DNA from: Anaspis maculata
Taxonomy: Eukaryota > Arthropoda > Insecta > Coleoptera > Scraptiidae
Length of the DNA: 64,000 nucleotides
Direction: 5' to 3'
Assembly (NCBI GenBank): GCA_949128115.1
Contig: OX421962.1
Coordinates: 62,165,787 to 62,229,786 of the forward strand
This document shows, piece by piece, positions 21,681-33,353 of this stretch. A model generated the notes under the pieces. It had not been told where the DNA came from. It did no database searches and saw nothing but the letters and a program-made list of their open reading frames with translations. Position 1 is the first letter of the stretch. Each line of letters begins with the position of its first letter. Position numbers and translations under genes: made by a program.

Positions 21681-22678
21681 GCTGACCCAGGAGTCGAGAG
21701 TTTTTGTGTGGGATTATAGATCATGGAAGGAAGGAAACAAAAAACACTTTATAACTTATTTATATGTATCAGAGTAACACTTTGCTTGCCAAACTATTGG
21801 CAGTTCAAGCTCAGGCTCTATTTTCGGGAAATTTCTGGGAAAAAGAGGGGAGTGGGTGGAACACCCTTTTGACAGCTTCAATGAGAAATTTCTATACACA
21901 GCGGCCCACAGCCTCAACCAACCATTGATCTTAAAGTCATTAATTTGATCAAACTGTACTTTAAAACTGTCGTCCTTTGTTCCGCTAATTAATCTTGTTC
22001 ACCCCAAGTGCACCGTATAACACAACGGCAGGAATTAATATCGGAAAAATACAACCGGAGCGGTTAGTTCCCCCTCGACATTTTGAAGGCAGGTGATATA
22101 TTAATTGCGAATTATTTTGATAAAACATGATGGATGGATGGACGGCGAAGGGTTTTAGCAAGAGACGCCACTGCCGTGTGTCGGTAAGACCACGTCTCGA
22201 CGCTCCTAGACAGTTATAAATAGAGACGGGGAATTCCTCGAGATCTTGCTAGACGGGCTAAGAATAAACCGCCCCCCTGCGAACTTTTACGCACAACTCA
22301 TATGGTGTGCGGTAAAGAGGTGTGCATCGGCATACCATCCAGCGATTTACTACTCCCACTAGACACCGCTCACAACTTTCTGAACAATGAAGATCGCGGA
22401 GGATACTGTGCCGAGTTATTTTGACGTCTGTTGCCTAGAACAGAACGGGAACTCTTCACAAAAAGCTGTGACTTTTTTTAAAAATCGAATTTTCCTATTT
22501 CAGCTTGACGTCTATGGCATTTGAGGGCGATCGGTCAACTATGAACAATTTTCAACAATTGAAAGTTCTAAAATCGTCAGGCAGATACCGCTATGAATCT
22601 TGAACGGTTTCTCCGCCTGTACAGGTCTGTGACTCATCTCTGAGTAGGACAAAAGGAGTCTCTGGGTTGGTAGATATA
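21681..22678. other. Unassigned sequence
   Basis: No gene or bounded element was recognised between the hAT-like end and the foldback nest. Confidence 0.35.
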
Positions 22679-22918
22679 CAGGTTGTTCATTTGAAAAGTT
22701 TTCACCCCTGATTTCTAGTAGCCAAAGTTTTTCACAGGAAAACACTGGAACAGGTCGATTTTTGTTTTGAGGGGGACATCTAGGACACATATTGCCAAAT
22801 TTTTATCTTTAACCTCTTCGCCCCCACCCCACCCTACTTTAAAATTTCAAATAGCATTACCTATCTTGTGATAAATCAAATTGAAGGCAATAAAATTTTC
22901 TCTAAGGGGTCATCCGGT
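22679..22918 (+). repeat. Foldback FB-E copy 2, left part
   Basis: CAGGTTGTTCATTTGAAAAG at the TA-preceded left end corresponds to CCGGGTGATCATTTGAAAAC of copy 1. Downstream ACAGGTCGATTTTTGTTTTG, GAGGGGGACATCTA and CAAATTGAAGGCAATAAA follow the same order as in copy 1. It stops where FB-D begins. Confidence 0.7.
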
Positions 22919-23350
22919 ATCCCGTGGGCTCCTTCGTGAAGGGGGCAAGAGACCTTTCATTTCTCATAGTCCTATATGTGGAAACCGGAATGTTTTGGTG
23001 CCACTTTCAAAATGACGTCGTTTCAAAATGGCAGCCATTTGTTTCTGATGACATTTATTCGGACCTAACTTGCTTCATTCTCACCCGATTTGAATTTTTT
23101 TTTAGGAAATACGTGAACTCATATTCTCTATCCGCTGCCGTCATCGGTTATCATTTAGGAAGTGCCTCCGTAGCCGGCCCCGGCTACGTGTATTGTAGCC
23201 GGAGCCGGCTATTTGTATGTTGACCGGCACTACCGGCCATCCGTATTGTAGCCGGCACCAAGTGGGTGACATTGTACAATGCACACTGCCGGCTTTTCGT
23301 TTGGTCTTAGGAATATTGCAATATTCATGGAAGGTACACAATTACCTACT

Positions 23351-23592
23351 TATATTCCGTTCACTTTTTATATTCAGTAGAATGACTTTTTGGAACAAGA
23401 ATGAAGTGACAAGATGGAGCGCTTGAGAGCAAGGCTGAGAGGATACGGCTGATGGCCGCTAATAGTAAGTGTCGCTCCAAAACTTTCCAAGTGCCATCAG
23501 CCGTAGCCGTAGTCGTAGCTTGTAAGCTTGTCACTTCATTTTTGATTCAAAAAGTCGCATTTTACTGAAAATAAAAAGTGAACAGGCTATAT
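23351..23592. mobile_element. Palindromic element PalA, copy 1
   Basis: The left arm TTCAGTAGAATGACTTTTTG, AGTGACAAGATGGAGCGC pairs with an inverted right arm (AAAAAGTCGCATTTTACTGAA). The centre carries a second dyad around GGCTGATGGC. The same architecture and sequence recur at 31876-32094. Confidence 0.75.
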
Positions 23593-23609
23593 CTGGCTAA
23601 GTGTCTATT

Positions 23610-23667
23610 TATATTCCGTTCACTATGTAAATTCAGTAGGTACTTAATGTCACTAGCTTTTTGAACT
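23610..23667 (+). repeat. PalA fragment
   Basis: TATATTCCGTTCAC, ATTCAGTAGG and AGCTTTTTGAAC repeat the left end of PalA copy 1 directly after it. Only the outer 60 bases are present. Confidence 0.55.
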
Positions 23668-23781
23668 GATCGCGCGCTCCCCCTTTTCAATAATTTGAAG
23701 AAGAAAAAATCTTTCTTGAACGATTTGTCCGAAGACTTCATAATAATTATGAAGTATATTTTTCCATCAGTTCGCATGGTA

Positions 23782-23818
23782 CAGGTGTTGCAAAAAACTC
23801 CGTTTTTGCGACACCTTG
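23782..23818. repeat. 37-base TA-flanked hairpin (left arm)
   Basis: CAGGTGTTGCAAAAA and TTTTTGCGACACCTTG form an almost perfect hairpin, with TA on both sides. It looks like the two ends of a CAGGGTGTCGC-type element with almost nothing between them. Confidence 0.7.
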
Positions 23819-24143
23819 TATTTTTCGGTTCTAACTTACGTAGTTTTTCAAGGGGAAAAAAATTCAATACATCAAAGAAGTCTCATTATTTTGACTTGAA
23901 TTCTATTTTACGTCAATATGCAGGAGAATGTGTGAATTCTACAGAAAAAAATCAGAAGAATGACTGCTTTATTTAAATTTGAGAAATCTACAGGAGTAAC
24001 TTCAATTTAATTTTTGAGTTCAGGTCGGATAAAATACAACCTTATGAACTTTTTGGTGATTTTTGGAAAAAAAAACTGAGAAAATTTAATGTCAAACATA
24101 TTTCTTTCAGGAGGGAAAACTACATCGGTTAAAATAAAAAATA

Positions 24144-24184
24144 CAGGGTGTCGCAAAAACAAAAACAAAATTTGCGACACCCTG
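24144..24184. repeat. 41-base TA-flanked hairpin (right arm)
   Basis: CAGGGTGTCGCAAA and TTTGCGACACCCTG pair perfectly over 14 bases around an A-rich spacer, with TA on both sides. It lies at the place in the right arm that mirrors the hairpin at 23782. Confidence 0.8.
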
Positions 24185-24446
24185 TATATGACAAGTGATG
24201 GACAAGTTCTTTCCAATTATGAAATCTACGGAGAAAATCATTCAGGGGAGGTTTTTTCCCCTTCAAATTATTGTAGAGAGGACGCTTCCAGTAGACGGAA
24301 AGAGAGGGGGAGGGGGATTCTCGCGTGATCACCTTGTACAAAGGAAAGAATTATAAAGGGCCCGCCAAAAGTGATAACCTGATTTCGTAAGAAATTTTCT
24401 CCCAAAGTGCTTGCCTTACGTCATTAGTTCCTAGCGAAAATTGAAA

Positions 24447-24792
24447 CTGGAAGCTTGAAGTTTTGTGCCATGTATGAACAGGTGGAGTTTGCCAGATCGC
24501 TCACTGGCTGGCTGTACAGCTGGACTTCAAGAAACCCTCGTGTACTACGTCAATTGAAGTTTTAAAAGAATTCAAAATGGCAGCGAGGTGCTGAAATCGT
24601 TGCAACTTGAGTCATGCAGAGAACCGCAGACTTTATTACGCCGCTGTTGGATTTCTTTCCAAATTCAGATAAATGGAAATGACCAGGTTTTTTTGAAGTT
24701 TAGCTGTACAGCCAGTCAGCCTGGTTAGCCACCGAGCGATCTGGTAAACTTCACCTGTTCATATCACTAAACTTGGAGCTTTCAGTTCCACT
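24447..24792. repeat. Inverted-repeat pair near the right end of the 1.75-kb element
   Basis: The left arm (ATGAACAGGTGGAGTTTGCC, AGATCGCTC, GGCTGTACAGCTGGACTTCA) pairs with the inverted right arm (ATGAACAGGTGAAGTTTACC, AGATCGCTCGGTGGC, GGCTGTACAGCTAAACTTCA). The loop of about 120 bases is unassigned. It is probably another small foldback element. Confidence 0.7.
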
Positions 24793-26292
24793 GTCACTCA
24801 CTTTGTGCCGGCTACAATACGGAGGCCGGCAGTGCCGGTCACCATACAAATAGCCGGCTCCGGCTACAATACACGTAGCCGGGGCCGGCTACGGAGGCAC
24901 TTCCTATCATTTATATCAATCTGTTTGACCGGAATCAGGAAAAAACTGGAAATTATGATGACTTTTAGTCCTATAGGTTTCTTGACTGTTTCTCAACCTA
25001 ATTCCAGTTGTATTGATCCTAACAGCATCTACAATAAACGAAGTTCACTGAAAACTCAGCTTGCTGGAAAAATAATGGCCACAAGAGATACAGTAGGGAA
25101 TAAAAGAGCGATATTCACGAAAAGTGGTGAAATTGAGAAGAAAAGTGCCGTGTGTTTTTTCGGGAAGTAGGTATACGTGTGATTTTTTAGTTACTACTTC
25201 TCTGGCCTCTGAAGACACCACAATGCTCTGGTACAAATTTCAAAATGGCGTCGTTTCGAAATGGCGACCATTTAATTTTGGTAACATGGATTCACACTCA
25301 ACTTACACCTATTTTTGCTCGACTCAAACCGATTTTTATGATTTTTCTTTTGATCAGGTATGGATTGATGTTCTCTATTTGCTATTGTCCGTTTGGATGT
25401 GTGCCAAATAGTTTTTCCAAAAAGTGAAAATAAAAAAAACCTAGAAAATCAGTGATTTTTACGATCCCTATTGCCTCAGGTGCTGTGTACTCCCCAGTGA
25501 GAGGCATGTCTGGCATATATTTTTTTATTATTCTCATATGTATGAAGTTACCGAAATGCTTTGGTGCCACTTTCAAAATGGCAGCGTATAATGCAAAAAT
25601 TCCAACTCGGTAACCAACAGAGTTATAGTAATGAAAGTCACAAGGTAGATTTACAATTCAATGCTTGTTAAGATAAAACAAATCGCATCTCCATATCTTG
25701 AGCCGTTCCTAAAAAATTCTGATATTAGTTGTCAGTTGCATGAAAATAAAATTTTAATAAATCAGTGGATTTTCCAGAGGTCCAGAGGCCAGAGAAGTAG
25801 TAACTAGAAAATCACACGTATACCTACTTCTTGAAAAAACACACGGCACTTTTCTTCTCAATTTTACCACTTTTCGCTCTTTTATTCTTTTCTGTATCAC
25901 TTGCGGCCATTATTTTTCCAGCATGCTGAGTTTTTGGTGAACTTTGTTTATTGTACATGCTGTTAGGATCAAAACAACTGGAATTAGGTTAAGAAACAGT
26001 CAAGAAACCTATAGGACTGAAAGTCATCATACTTTCCAGTTTTTTTTTTATTCCGGTCAAACAGATTGATATAAATGATAACCGATGACAGCAGCGGATA
26101 GAGAATATGAATTCACGTATTTCTAAAAAAAATCAAATCGGGTGAGAATAAAGCAAGTTAGGTCCGAATAAATGTCACCGGAAACAAATGGCCGCCATTT
26201 TGAAAGTGGCACCAAAACATTCCGGTATCTTCACATATAGGACTATAAGAAATAAAAGGTGTCTTGCGCCTTCACGAAGGAACCTACGGGAT

Positions 26293-26414
26293 CAGTTTTT
26301 GAACCAAATGGTACCTGACTACTAAGTACCACACTAAACCTAAGCTACACAGATCGTTTCAAGCTAGTTTCAGCCAGTAAACAATTATTTCCTTATTGAT
26401 TTCCCTGGCGCCTG
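26293..26414. other. Short spacer right of FB-D
   Basis: Unassigned 120 bases between the right end of FB-D and further FB-E fragments. Confidence 0.4.
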
Positions 26415-26975
26415 GGCTATAAGACACGTATGGCCAAATGTTCATCTTCAACCCATTCGCTCCCACCTTACCCTACTCCAGAGGGGTGCGGGTGGTTTGA
26501 AAAAATTGGAAATATGTTTGACGGAAAGAGAATTTTATTGCCTCCAATTTGATGTACCTGTCACAAGATAAGTTAAGGTATTTGAAATTTCAAAGTAGGA
26601 TAGGGTGGAAGCGAAGGGGTTGAACTCGGTTGAAGATAAAAATTTGACCATCCGTGTCTTAGATGACCCTCTCACAATAAAAATCGACCTATTTTTGCTC
26701 AGAAGTCTATTTCTCAAGAATTGGGAGTTAATAGGGGAAAAATTCTCATTCAATCAACAAAGAAAGCATTTTCACAAGAGTTGAGAGTGGATTGAAAAAA
26801 TAAAAATATGTTTGACGGAAAGGAAATTTTATTGCCTTCAATTTGATGTATTATATGATAGGGAATGCTATTTGAAATTTCGAAGTAGGGTGTGGTGGGG
26901 GCGAAAGGGTTGAAGGTAAAAATTTGGCAACGTGTGTCCTAGATGTCTCCCTCAAAACAAAAATCGACCTGTTTT
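26415..26975 (-). repeat. FB-E fragments right of the nest
   Basis: 26415-26485 repeats the plus-strand order of the left fragment. 26490-26730 and 26801-26975 repeat it inverted, including GGAAATTTTATTGCC, TTTGATGTA and CAAAATCGACCTGTTTT-like words. They match the left part at 22740-22905 in inverse orientation. The right terminus of FB-E is missing, because the sequence stops abruptly at about 26975. Confidence 0.65.
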
Positions 26976-29900
26976 GGCGTACTTTCCTCACGGTAATTAT
27001 TTCACGACCTGTTCTCTGCTCCGGTATAAATCGCCGACCTCAAGGGCTAGGTACCGACCCGACCATTCCTTACTGTCTTACTGAACTACCATGACATGAC
27101 CTAGGGTACCTATATGCTATGTAATCACGACAGGCACCCTGTAACTCCTGTAATAGTTGATCATCGCCCATAGGAAGTTCCATGATGATGGGTTATTTAT
27201 GACCGATGAGCCACGTAATTTGGCCACGCCAAGGCATGCCATTCCAATAATCGTTCTGGAGACTGATGAATCGAGGAAGTAGCAACACTGTTTAATTTTA
27301 CCCGCATAGCGCCGAACGCACAGGCACATCCTCCTCTGGGGCGCCTCATCAGGATGGAGCTGCTGGGGAGAAAAATCTGAAATCCATTAAGCATCCAGCA
27401 ACATAGCCCAGTTAAACCTCTGCACTTGAAGAGCCTGGAATTGGAGAAGACAGGAACGCATTAGCTTAGCAATCGGAAGCAAGCAGCCATTTAGAGGCGT
27501 CCATTTATCAGGATGGGGTGTGATTTACTGATTCCTAATGTGAATAGAAACAGTGGCCCTGTCTGGATTGAGCCAGTTGCGTCAACAACCCCCGCTATAA
27601 CCGCTTGCATCACGATCATGAACGTTATTGTTATTATTATCATCATCGCATATTGAATATTGATTTTGGGATTTGTCTTGTGGTGGTACAATTATCACAA
27701 ACCAGGTTGATATCCTACAGTTTGCAGTCAGCGTGTAGGTATAATACCCTGTGACCTAGTTTGTCAATTTTTGTTACTATAAGTTAGTATACTTAGTATA
27801 ATTCCACGCAAGAGTAACAAAACCACACGTTATGAACAGTATTATGGAAATCTGGTTCATCAGAGAGCAGAGATACAATGTTCATGCATCTATCTATAAT
27901 GCTCGTATTTTAATAATAACCCGAACAAGATGGATTCTGGATAAAACTCATGTATGCGTACGGGGTGGCGTAGAATAACCCTATTCCAAGTTCACAGCGC
28001 TGTACAGACATCGTAATACCTTAAAAAATTGGATACTGATGTGTTATGAAGGAGGTAAGTCAAGCACACTGCGGTAAACGTATTTCAATCTGTTGAATAA
28101 TTTGCGGATGACAATTCTCAAGAAATAAATGCGTTTTTTTTTCAATAAAAATGAAACTTCTTCTTGGGACATTGTTTACCTATTTGTAAAGACATCATAG
28201 GAGCCGTTTCAATAGATGACACTTACAGTACCTATTCTATTCGCATTTTCTCCAACATTCACTTGTGAAAAATACAGAATATACTCAATTTCGAAAAAAT
28301 TATTCAAATGCAATAATAATAATAATAATGATAATTATTGTTATATTATACTTATTGTGGAGCATATTATTGATGAAAATAGATATTTATTGTATTAGGG
28401 GTATAAAGTGGGATTTTATGTGACGGAGTATGGAAGTTTAAGCGCCGAGGATAGCGACAAAAGAAACAAAAAGAGTCAAATCGTGAACAAATCGTGTCGT
28501 AAGTATATCTGCCATTAGAAACGACTCATAATAAGAAACATGATGATACAAATCATTAGGGAGCGTCGGAGCGAGAGTACGAAAAGAACACCTCTTCGAA
28601 CGTTGTTTGCTGATTGATTCATACCTATAGAAGTTTCAGTTCATCCGAGGGTGACTATGGTCACGCACACACGTTTTTTTGTTCTCTTACATCACTCACC
28701 TTACATTACTTTATTTTCTTCTATTATTTTTGCACTAAGCATTCCCTCACAGCGAACTCTAGAATAGGGAAACAATAATTTTGTGACACCCTATAATCCT
28801 AACACACTACCTACCCTGAATCGAGCTTAACTTGTTTTGCGTTATCTCTCTTAGTGTATCTTTCGTTCATTGTAGTGCCTTGAAGATGAAACAAAGGTTT
28901 TCGCAGGAAGTGTTGTGACGTCTGATATGAGATTTCCTGAAAGCGTCCGTGTATACACTAGTGCGAGATAACTGTGAAATTATTGTGTTTGTGTTAATAC
29001 AGAAACACGAGCATTATAAGCATGTAGGTATCCAGCAGGGGAGTGCCTGTTCAATATTCAAAGTTAAGAGTTTTACGTACGCTCAGGCTCAGAGCGGCTC
29101 CGACCGGCCACTAAACCGAAGTCGATGATTCTTTGTAAACTGGCATTTAGAAATATTATTTCATGTCTCCAAATCAATAGGTGAAAGGTAAAAATTCGAA
29201 AAAAAAATCGATCACACTCGAAGATAGGCTCTTAGGCTTTTATTTGACACAAACAAAATCCTTTTTCATTAGGGTGCATGGACTTTTAGTATTCTGCACG
29301 ATAGGTCAGAGTGATTTTTCAATAAACATTTTCAGTCAAAGATATGAAGATGCGAACTTTCAAGCAATTTTTTCATATTTTAACAACTGAATAACTTCGT
29401 TTTTGGATTTTGTAAAAAAGTCACTCGGATCGTCATCATACAGAATAGGTACTGTTGAGAGTCTACTCGGAGAAAGAGAATTTTTGTCGCGTCAAATAAA
29501 GGCCCTAGGATGGCGTGCGTAAAATCTGAGGATCTTTGACTATGGAGTTTTACGGAGTTTTTCCTGTCATTTATTTATTAGGCGAGGCGGTAGGTCATTT
29601 GGAATAAGAAAATCCGACTTGAGCTTTTTTGGTGTCAAGCTTTTCATATAAGATCACCACTGAGTTATCACCCGAATACGAGTTGTGCTTGTTCCTCCAC
29701 ATCCCACATCTTTGCAAAGGTGAAAGATGTCTTGAGGGTGCGAAAAAGTCCTAACAAACCACCGACCGTACTTTTTCGTTATATCCGCCTTATTGCACAC
29801 TCAGAACTCTAATGCAAACATTGAAAGTAGCTGTCATCATCTCTGTACCACTCTCACTGAACTGTTGACAAAAAGATTTCTTTGTGCTGGTCGGAGAAAT

Positions 29901-30563
29901 CAATTTTTTTCCAGAAAGAAAATGATGGAGCAACATGTCTTCAGTGATGTTCAATCAATCGAATCCAGTGAACCCACTAATGACGTCAAAATTCCAATAA
30001 AGCAAGTTTGGAGATTTTCATCAGACTGTTCAGCAGCACTTTTTCAAATTTTACTCAACACCATTAGCGAGAATTTCAAGCAATGAGAAGCTTCTAAACT
30101 TGTGAACCATGGTGGAGATTACCCTTGTCGACCACACAGCAACTTCCACTGTAGCGAGGCTTACTTTTTTCTACTTCAGCTGCGCAGCCTCGGAAATTTC
30201 TACTTGCGGATGCATCGCATCTGGCAGCTATCACATTATACATAAACATCTATCAAGGCATCAAGATCTAGGTTGCACTGTAAGCATTCGTGCCAACACA
30301 ACACAATTTTCCCATAGCTTGCTCTTATGCAGGAAGCCGTGAAAGTGATTATAGCTTTATTATTCTTCGTCACAATTACTATCAAGTATAAGGAACAACA
30401 TTGTCAAACATTGCGAAGATATTTGTACCTAGTCAGTATATGCAATCTACAAAATAATATAGCAATTTCGTTGTAAAGGTCCCATTGATTGACACTCACA
30501 ATCTTGATATGAATTTAAAAAAACGACTTACGACTGTTACGACACATTAAAATCATGACTGAC
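26976..30563. other. Long stretch without recognisable gene
   Basis: 3.6 kb with no domain-like reading, no long inverted repeat and no sharing with other parts of the window. Short AAT/ATT arrays occur at 27629-27655 and 28313-28345. Open frames stay below about 100 codons (29793-30086 is 97 codons, with no recognised family). It may be intron or intergenic DNA. Confidence 0.4.
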
Positions 30564-30723
30564 ATCTAAGGGCTAAATTTCAAGTCCGATTTGCAACCCG
30601 CGATAAGCTGCGTCACCGGCGCAAGCCATCGATATGCTCTGGCCATTGGCTGAAAGGGATCACGTGACTCTACTTGCGCAGCTGCACGGGTTGCAAGTCG
30701 GACTTGAAATTCAGCCCTTAGAT
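30564..30723. mobile_element. MITE with ATCTAAGGGCT ends, 160 bases
   Basis: The left arm ATCTAAGGGCTAAATTTCAA pairs with the inverted right arm ATCTAAGGGCTGAATTTCAA, and pairing goes on through GTCCGA(T/C)TTGCAACCCG. No clear duplication is seen beside it. Short, non-coding and hairpin-forming. Confidence 0.75.
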
Positions 30724-31875
30724 TAGAAACTCTTAGATGATGTACGGCCCAATAGGTATTGAAAATCGAAATGAAGAATTAAATAAATTGAGGATTCAAA
30801 TTTTTCCACTATTTTTCCCTGATCCCTTGACATGTCAGCATCAATGTTGAGGAAAAAATGATTCATCTTCGAGAACACCCTGATATTTGGAAACAGTGCG
30901 CTTGCATAAGAACGTTTAGTAACACTACAGATGCAATTTTTCATTGCAATTAACTATAAAATTGATTAAACTGTCAACATCTTGTGATTCATATGCACAT
31001 AAAACCTCGAAAGGGGTCGAAGCGAGTTCATTATACAGTTGAAAGTCCCAGGATATGGCCTACCCGGGTATTATAAAGAAATATGAGATTTATTATATAA
31101 AAACGTCGATAAATACCGGGCAGTGTCCCTGCTGCACGGGATCGGATATATTTCTTTTCCTGCCAGTGTTGGAGTTGTCTATACCTTTCGCAACGCCGGA
31201 ATTAACTTTTATCGTATCAAACGAATATTTCAAATCTGAAGCTTTCGACAGAAACGGATGTAAGCTACTTAACGCCTATATAGAGGGCTTCCAGACCAAT
31301 TTTTCGAAATCGCCATTAGGTCTTACGAAGCTCTGCCGCCCCATCACTACAAGAACCAGAGAGCTTTCGCCGACGTCTTATTTGGAAGTAATTGTGTGAA
31401 AAAGGATAATGAAATAGTGAGAAAATTATTGCAAAGGATGCGAACAAAGCTCATCCCGGCGGAAACTCCGGTCTCGCCGTTTGACGTCACTTCCTGTGGA
31501 ATTCTGTCTTTCCGGTATAAGCTTGGAATGTCACCGTAAAACACGTCGCATTATTTTACCCGTGTCCTTTGTACTGTAATTTCATTCTGGCTATTTCGGT
31601 AATACCGGCGTGAAAACGTAATGGAATTCAGCAGCCAGCTATACCTTTTCCACCCGATACTCGAGAAGTCACAAGGAGTTGTATGTCGCGCACATCTAGA
31701 ATTGTACTTGGTTCGTTCTTATTTTCTGTAAATTATCAAATGCCACGTAGGAATAACATTATAGTTCACTGTTCAGTAAGTGGGAATACATTCCCACATA
31801 GGTAGCTATTATTGCAATATTTCACGCTACCCGTCACTACCTGAGTACCTACCTATATACATACTCATTACGTAT
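30724..31875. other. Unassigned, with a 114-codon open frame
   Basis: The plus-strand frame at 31055-31399 (starting MAYPGIIKKYEIYY, containing GQCPCCTGSD) is the longest here and lies in a GC-richer patch running to about 31540. No domain, splice site or homologous copy in the window supports it, so it is not called as a gene. Confidence 0.25.
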
Positions 31876-32094
31876 TATGCCGTTTACGTTTTGAATTCAG
31901 TAGAATGAGCTTTTAGACCAAAAATAAAGTAACAAGCTGGGGGGGCACGGCTACGGCTGATGGCGATGACACCTGCAAAGTTTTAGGGCGAAACTATCAG
32001 CAGCCATCACCCGTATCCTCCCAGCGCTCCAGCTTATCACTTTATTTTGCTCCAAAAAGTCATTCTACTGAAAATAAAAAATAAACGGGATATA
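31876..32094. mobile_element. Palindromic element PalA, copy 2
   Basis: TTCAGTAGAATGAGCTTTTA and AAAGTAACAAGCTGG at the left pair with the inverted right arm (CCAGCTTATCACTTT, AAAAAGTCATTCTACTGAA). The centre again carries GGCTGATGGC. It is the same family as 23351-23592. Confidence 0.75.
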
Positions 32095-32820
32095 GGTAAA
32101 TAAATAAATAAATAGATATATACGGCATTTGATGATACAGAAAATTCCTCCTGCATGAGTGTTCTACAAGGCCTAACGAACGATATTAGAAGGGGAAGCA
32201 CAAAAGCTGCCCCTTGGGGGGGCCGCAGGGGGCCCTGTCAAGTTGACGGTCCAAGAACTCCTACCAAACCATCTTCCAGTTTCGTTGTTTCACTCAAATG
32301 GGGATGATGTGACTCCATTGTGAATCTCGATGGCATTGGTCGCCATGTCTCTCCCATCCTTCATGCTTCATTGTTTAATGTCCAATTGGATGTTATTGAA
32401 ATAATTGCAGGGGTGGATAGACTGAACTATTTTCTAAACATTATGTCGACGAAATCAATCCTAAACCACACATGGAGAGTACACGAATTATTTTTCTTCC
32501 GGTCGGTCGAATTGCGATGCCTGCTACGCCCGTCAGGGAGAACGCTGAGCATCGCCAGAGTAAACTAGTATGAAAACAGTCTAGACGAATTCAAAACTGC
32601 CTGAAACATTCATTATGTGGTTTGACATTCAATTCTGAGTCAGCACTCAGAGTTTCAGTCAGTTTTGAATTTGTTTAGGCTGTTTTCATACTAGTTTAGG
32701 CTGGCGATGCTCAGCGTTCTCCCTGACGGGCGTAGTAGGCATCGCAATTCGACCAACCAAAAGAAAGATAATTTGTGTACTCTCTATGCGCGGTTTAGAA
32801 TTGATTTTCTCGAGATAATA

Positions 32821-33353
32821 CAGTAATGTATGGATAATCCGAACCCTCTATAGTCCGAACTACTCTATAATCCGAACACCCCAATTCTGTAAAATGATAT
32901 CTATAATCCGAACCCCTGTATCCTGTAATCCGAACTGTTACTTATTTTTCTTTGTGCTGCCTTTTGAAAGAATACCGAACATTTTATGCGAGCTTGTAAG
33001 TCTCAGCTTTCATTGTAAGCTGTATTTGAACCATGTCTTCAACACGGAAGCATGTCACCTTGATCTTCAAAGAAAAGCTGATATTTTGCGTCAATTGGAG
33101 TCTGGATGTTAATACGCTACCCTGGCAGTACGTTTTAATCAAATAATATGAAATAGTTGAAAAAAAACCTTTCATGGATAATTTGCATATTTTTTAATGC
33201 ATATTCACAGCATTTTGATGGTTCAACAAGGTATCTATAAACTGAACACGTTCGGATTATAGATATAATTTAGTGTGAATTCTATAATCCGAACGTTTTG
33301 GTAATCCGAACGGGGTCTGCAAACTTTCTGTTCGGATTATCCAGACATTACTG
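32821..33353 (+). mobile_element. pogo/Tigger-like non-autonomous element
   Basis: The ends CAGTAATGTATGGATAATCC and, inverted, CAGTAATGTCTGGATAATCC carry the CAGT...GGATAATCCGAAC pattern of the pogo/Tigger branch of Tc1/mariner. TA lies on both sides (32819-32820, 33354-33355). Several internal TAATCCGAAC repeats lie near both ends. It is 533 bases long and keeps a short start of a transposase frame (33033-33112). Confidence 0.85.
33033..33112 (+). pseudogene. N-terminal fragment of a pogo-like transposase
   Basis: ATG at 33033 opens MSSTRKHVTL. After a one-base frameshift the reading continues LQRKADILRQLESG before a stop. Tigger/jerky/CENP-B type proteins begin in this way, with the K-R-K-x-x-T-L-x-x-K-x-x-I-L-x-x-L-E-x-G start of the DNA-binding helix-turn-helix. 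The rest of the protein is deleted. Confidence 0.65.

Larger units (their letters stand above)
23688..24273. mobile_element. Foldback FB-F
   Basis: CAATAATTTGAAG at the left pairs with CTTCAAATTATTG at the right, and pairing continues, with many mismatches, to a centre near 23980. Each arm contains a short TA-flanked hairpin at the corresponding position (23782-23818 and 24144-24184). Confidence 0.65.
23157..24905. mobile_element. 1.75-kb inverted-repeat element inside FB-D
   Basis: Both ends read AGGAAGTGCCTCCGTAGCC in inverted orientation, and the arms continue for over 100 bases of GC-rich sequence (CCGGCCCCGGCTACGTGTAT, TGTAGCCGGAGCCGGCTA). The 7 bases ATCATTT lie on both sides (23150-23156 and 24906-24912). 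With one T from the element end this could be an 8-bp duplication. The uninterrupted sequence is preserved in the right arm of FB-D near 26075, proving an insertion. Inside are a PalA copy, a partial PalA, foldback FB-F and another inverted pair. Confidence 0.85.
22919..26292. mobile_element. Foldback element FB-D with a nested insertion
   Basis: ATCCCGTGGGCTCCTTCGTG at the left pairs with the inverted right end ATCCCGTAGGTTCCTTCGTG. The arms continue through GTCCTATATGTG, CCGGAATGTTTTGGTGCC, CCGCTGCCGTCATCGGTTATC and, beyond the nested element, CAATCTGTTTGACCGGAAT up to ACTACTTCTCTGGCCTCTG. The left arm is split by the element at 23157-24905; without it the two arms are each about 560 bases. 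The loop (25220-25790) carries two further AAAATGGC-rich blocks. Nothing in it resembles a transposase. Confidence 0.85.

Noticed and set aside
24089..24328. 79-codon open frame over the hairpin in FB-F
   Set aside because: Runs through the TA-flanked hairpin and has no counterpart in the mirrored arm.
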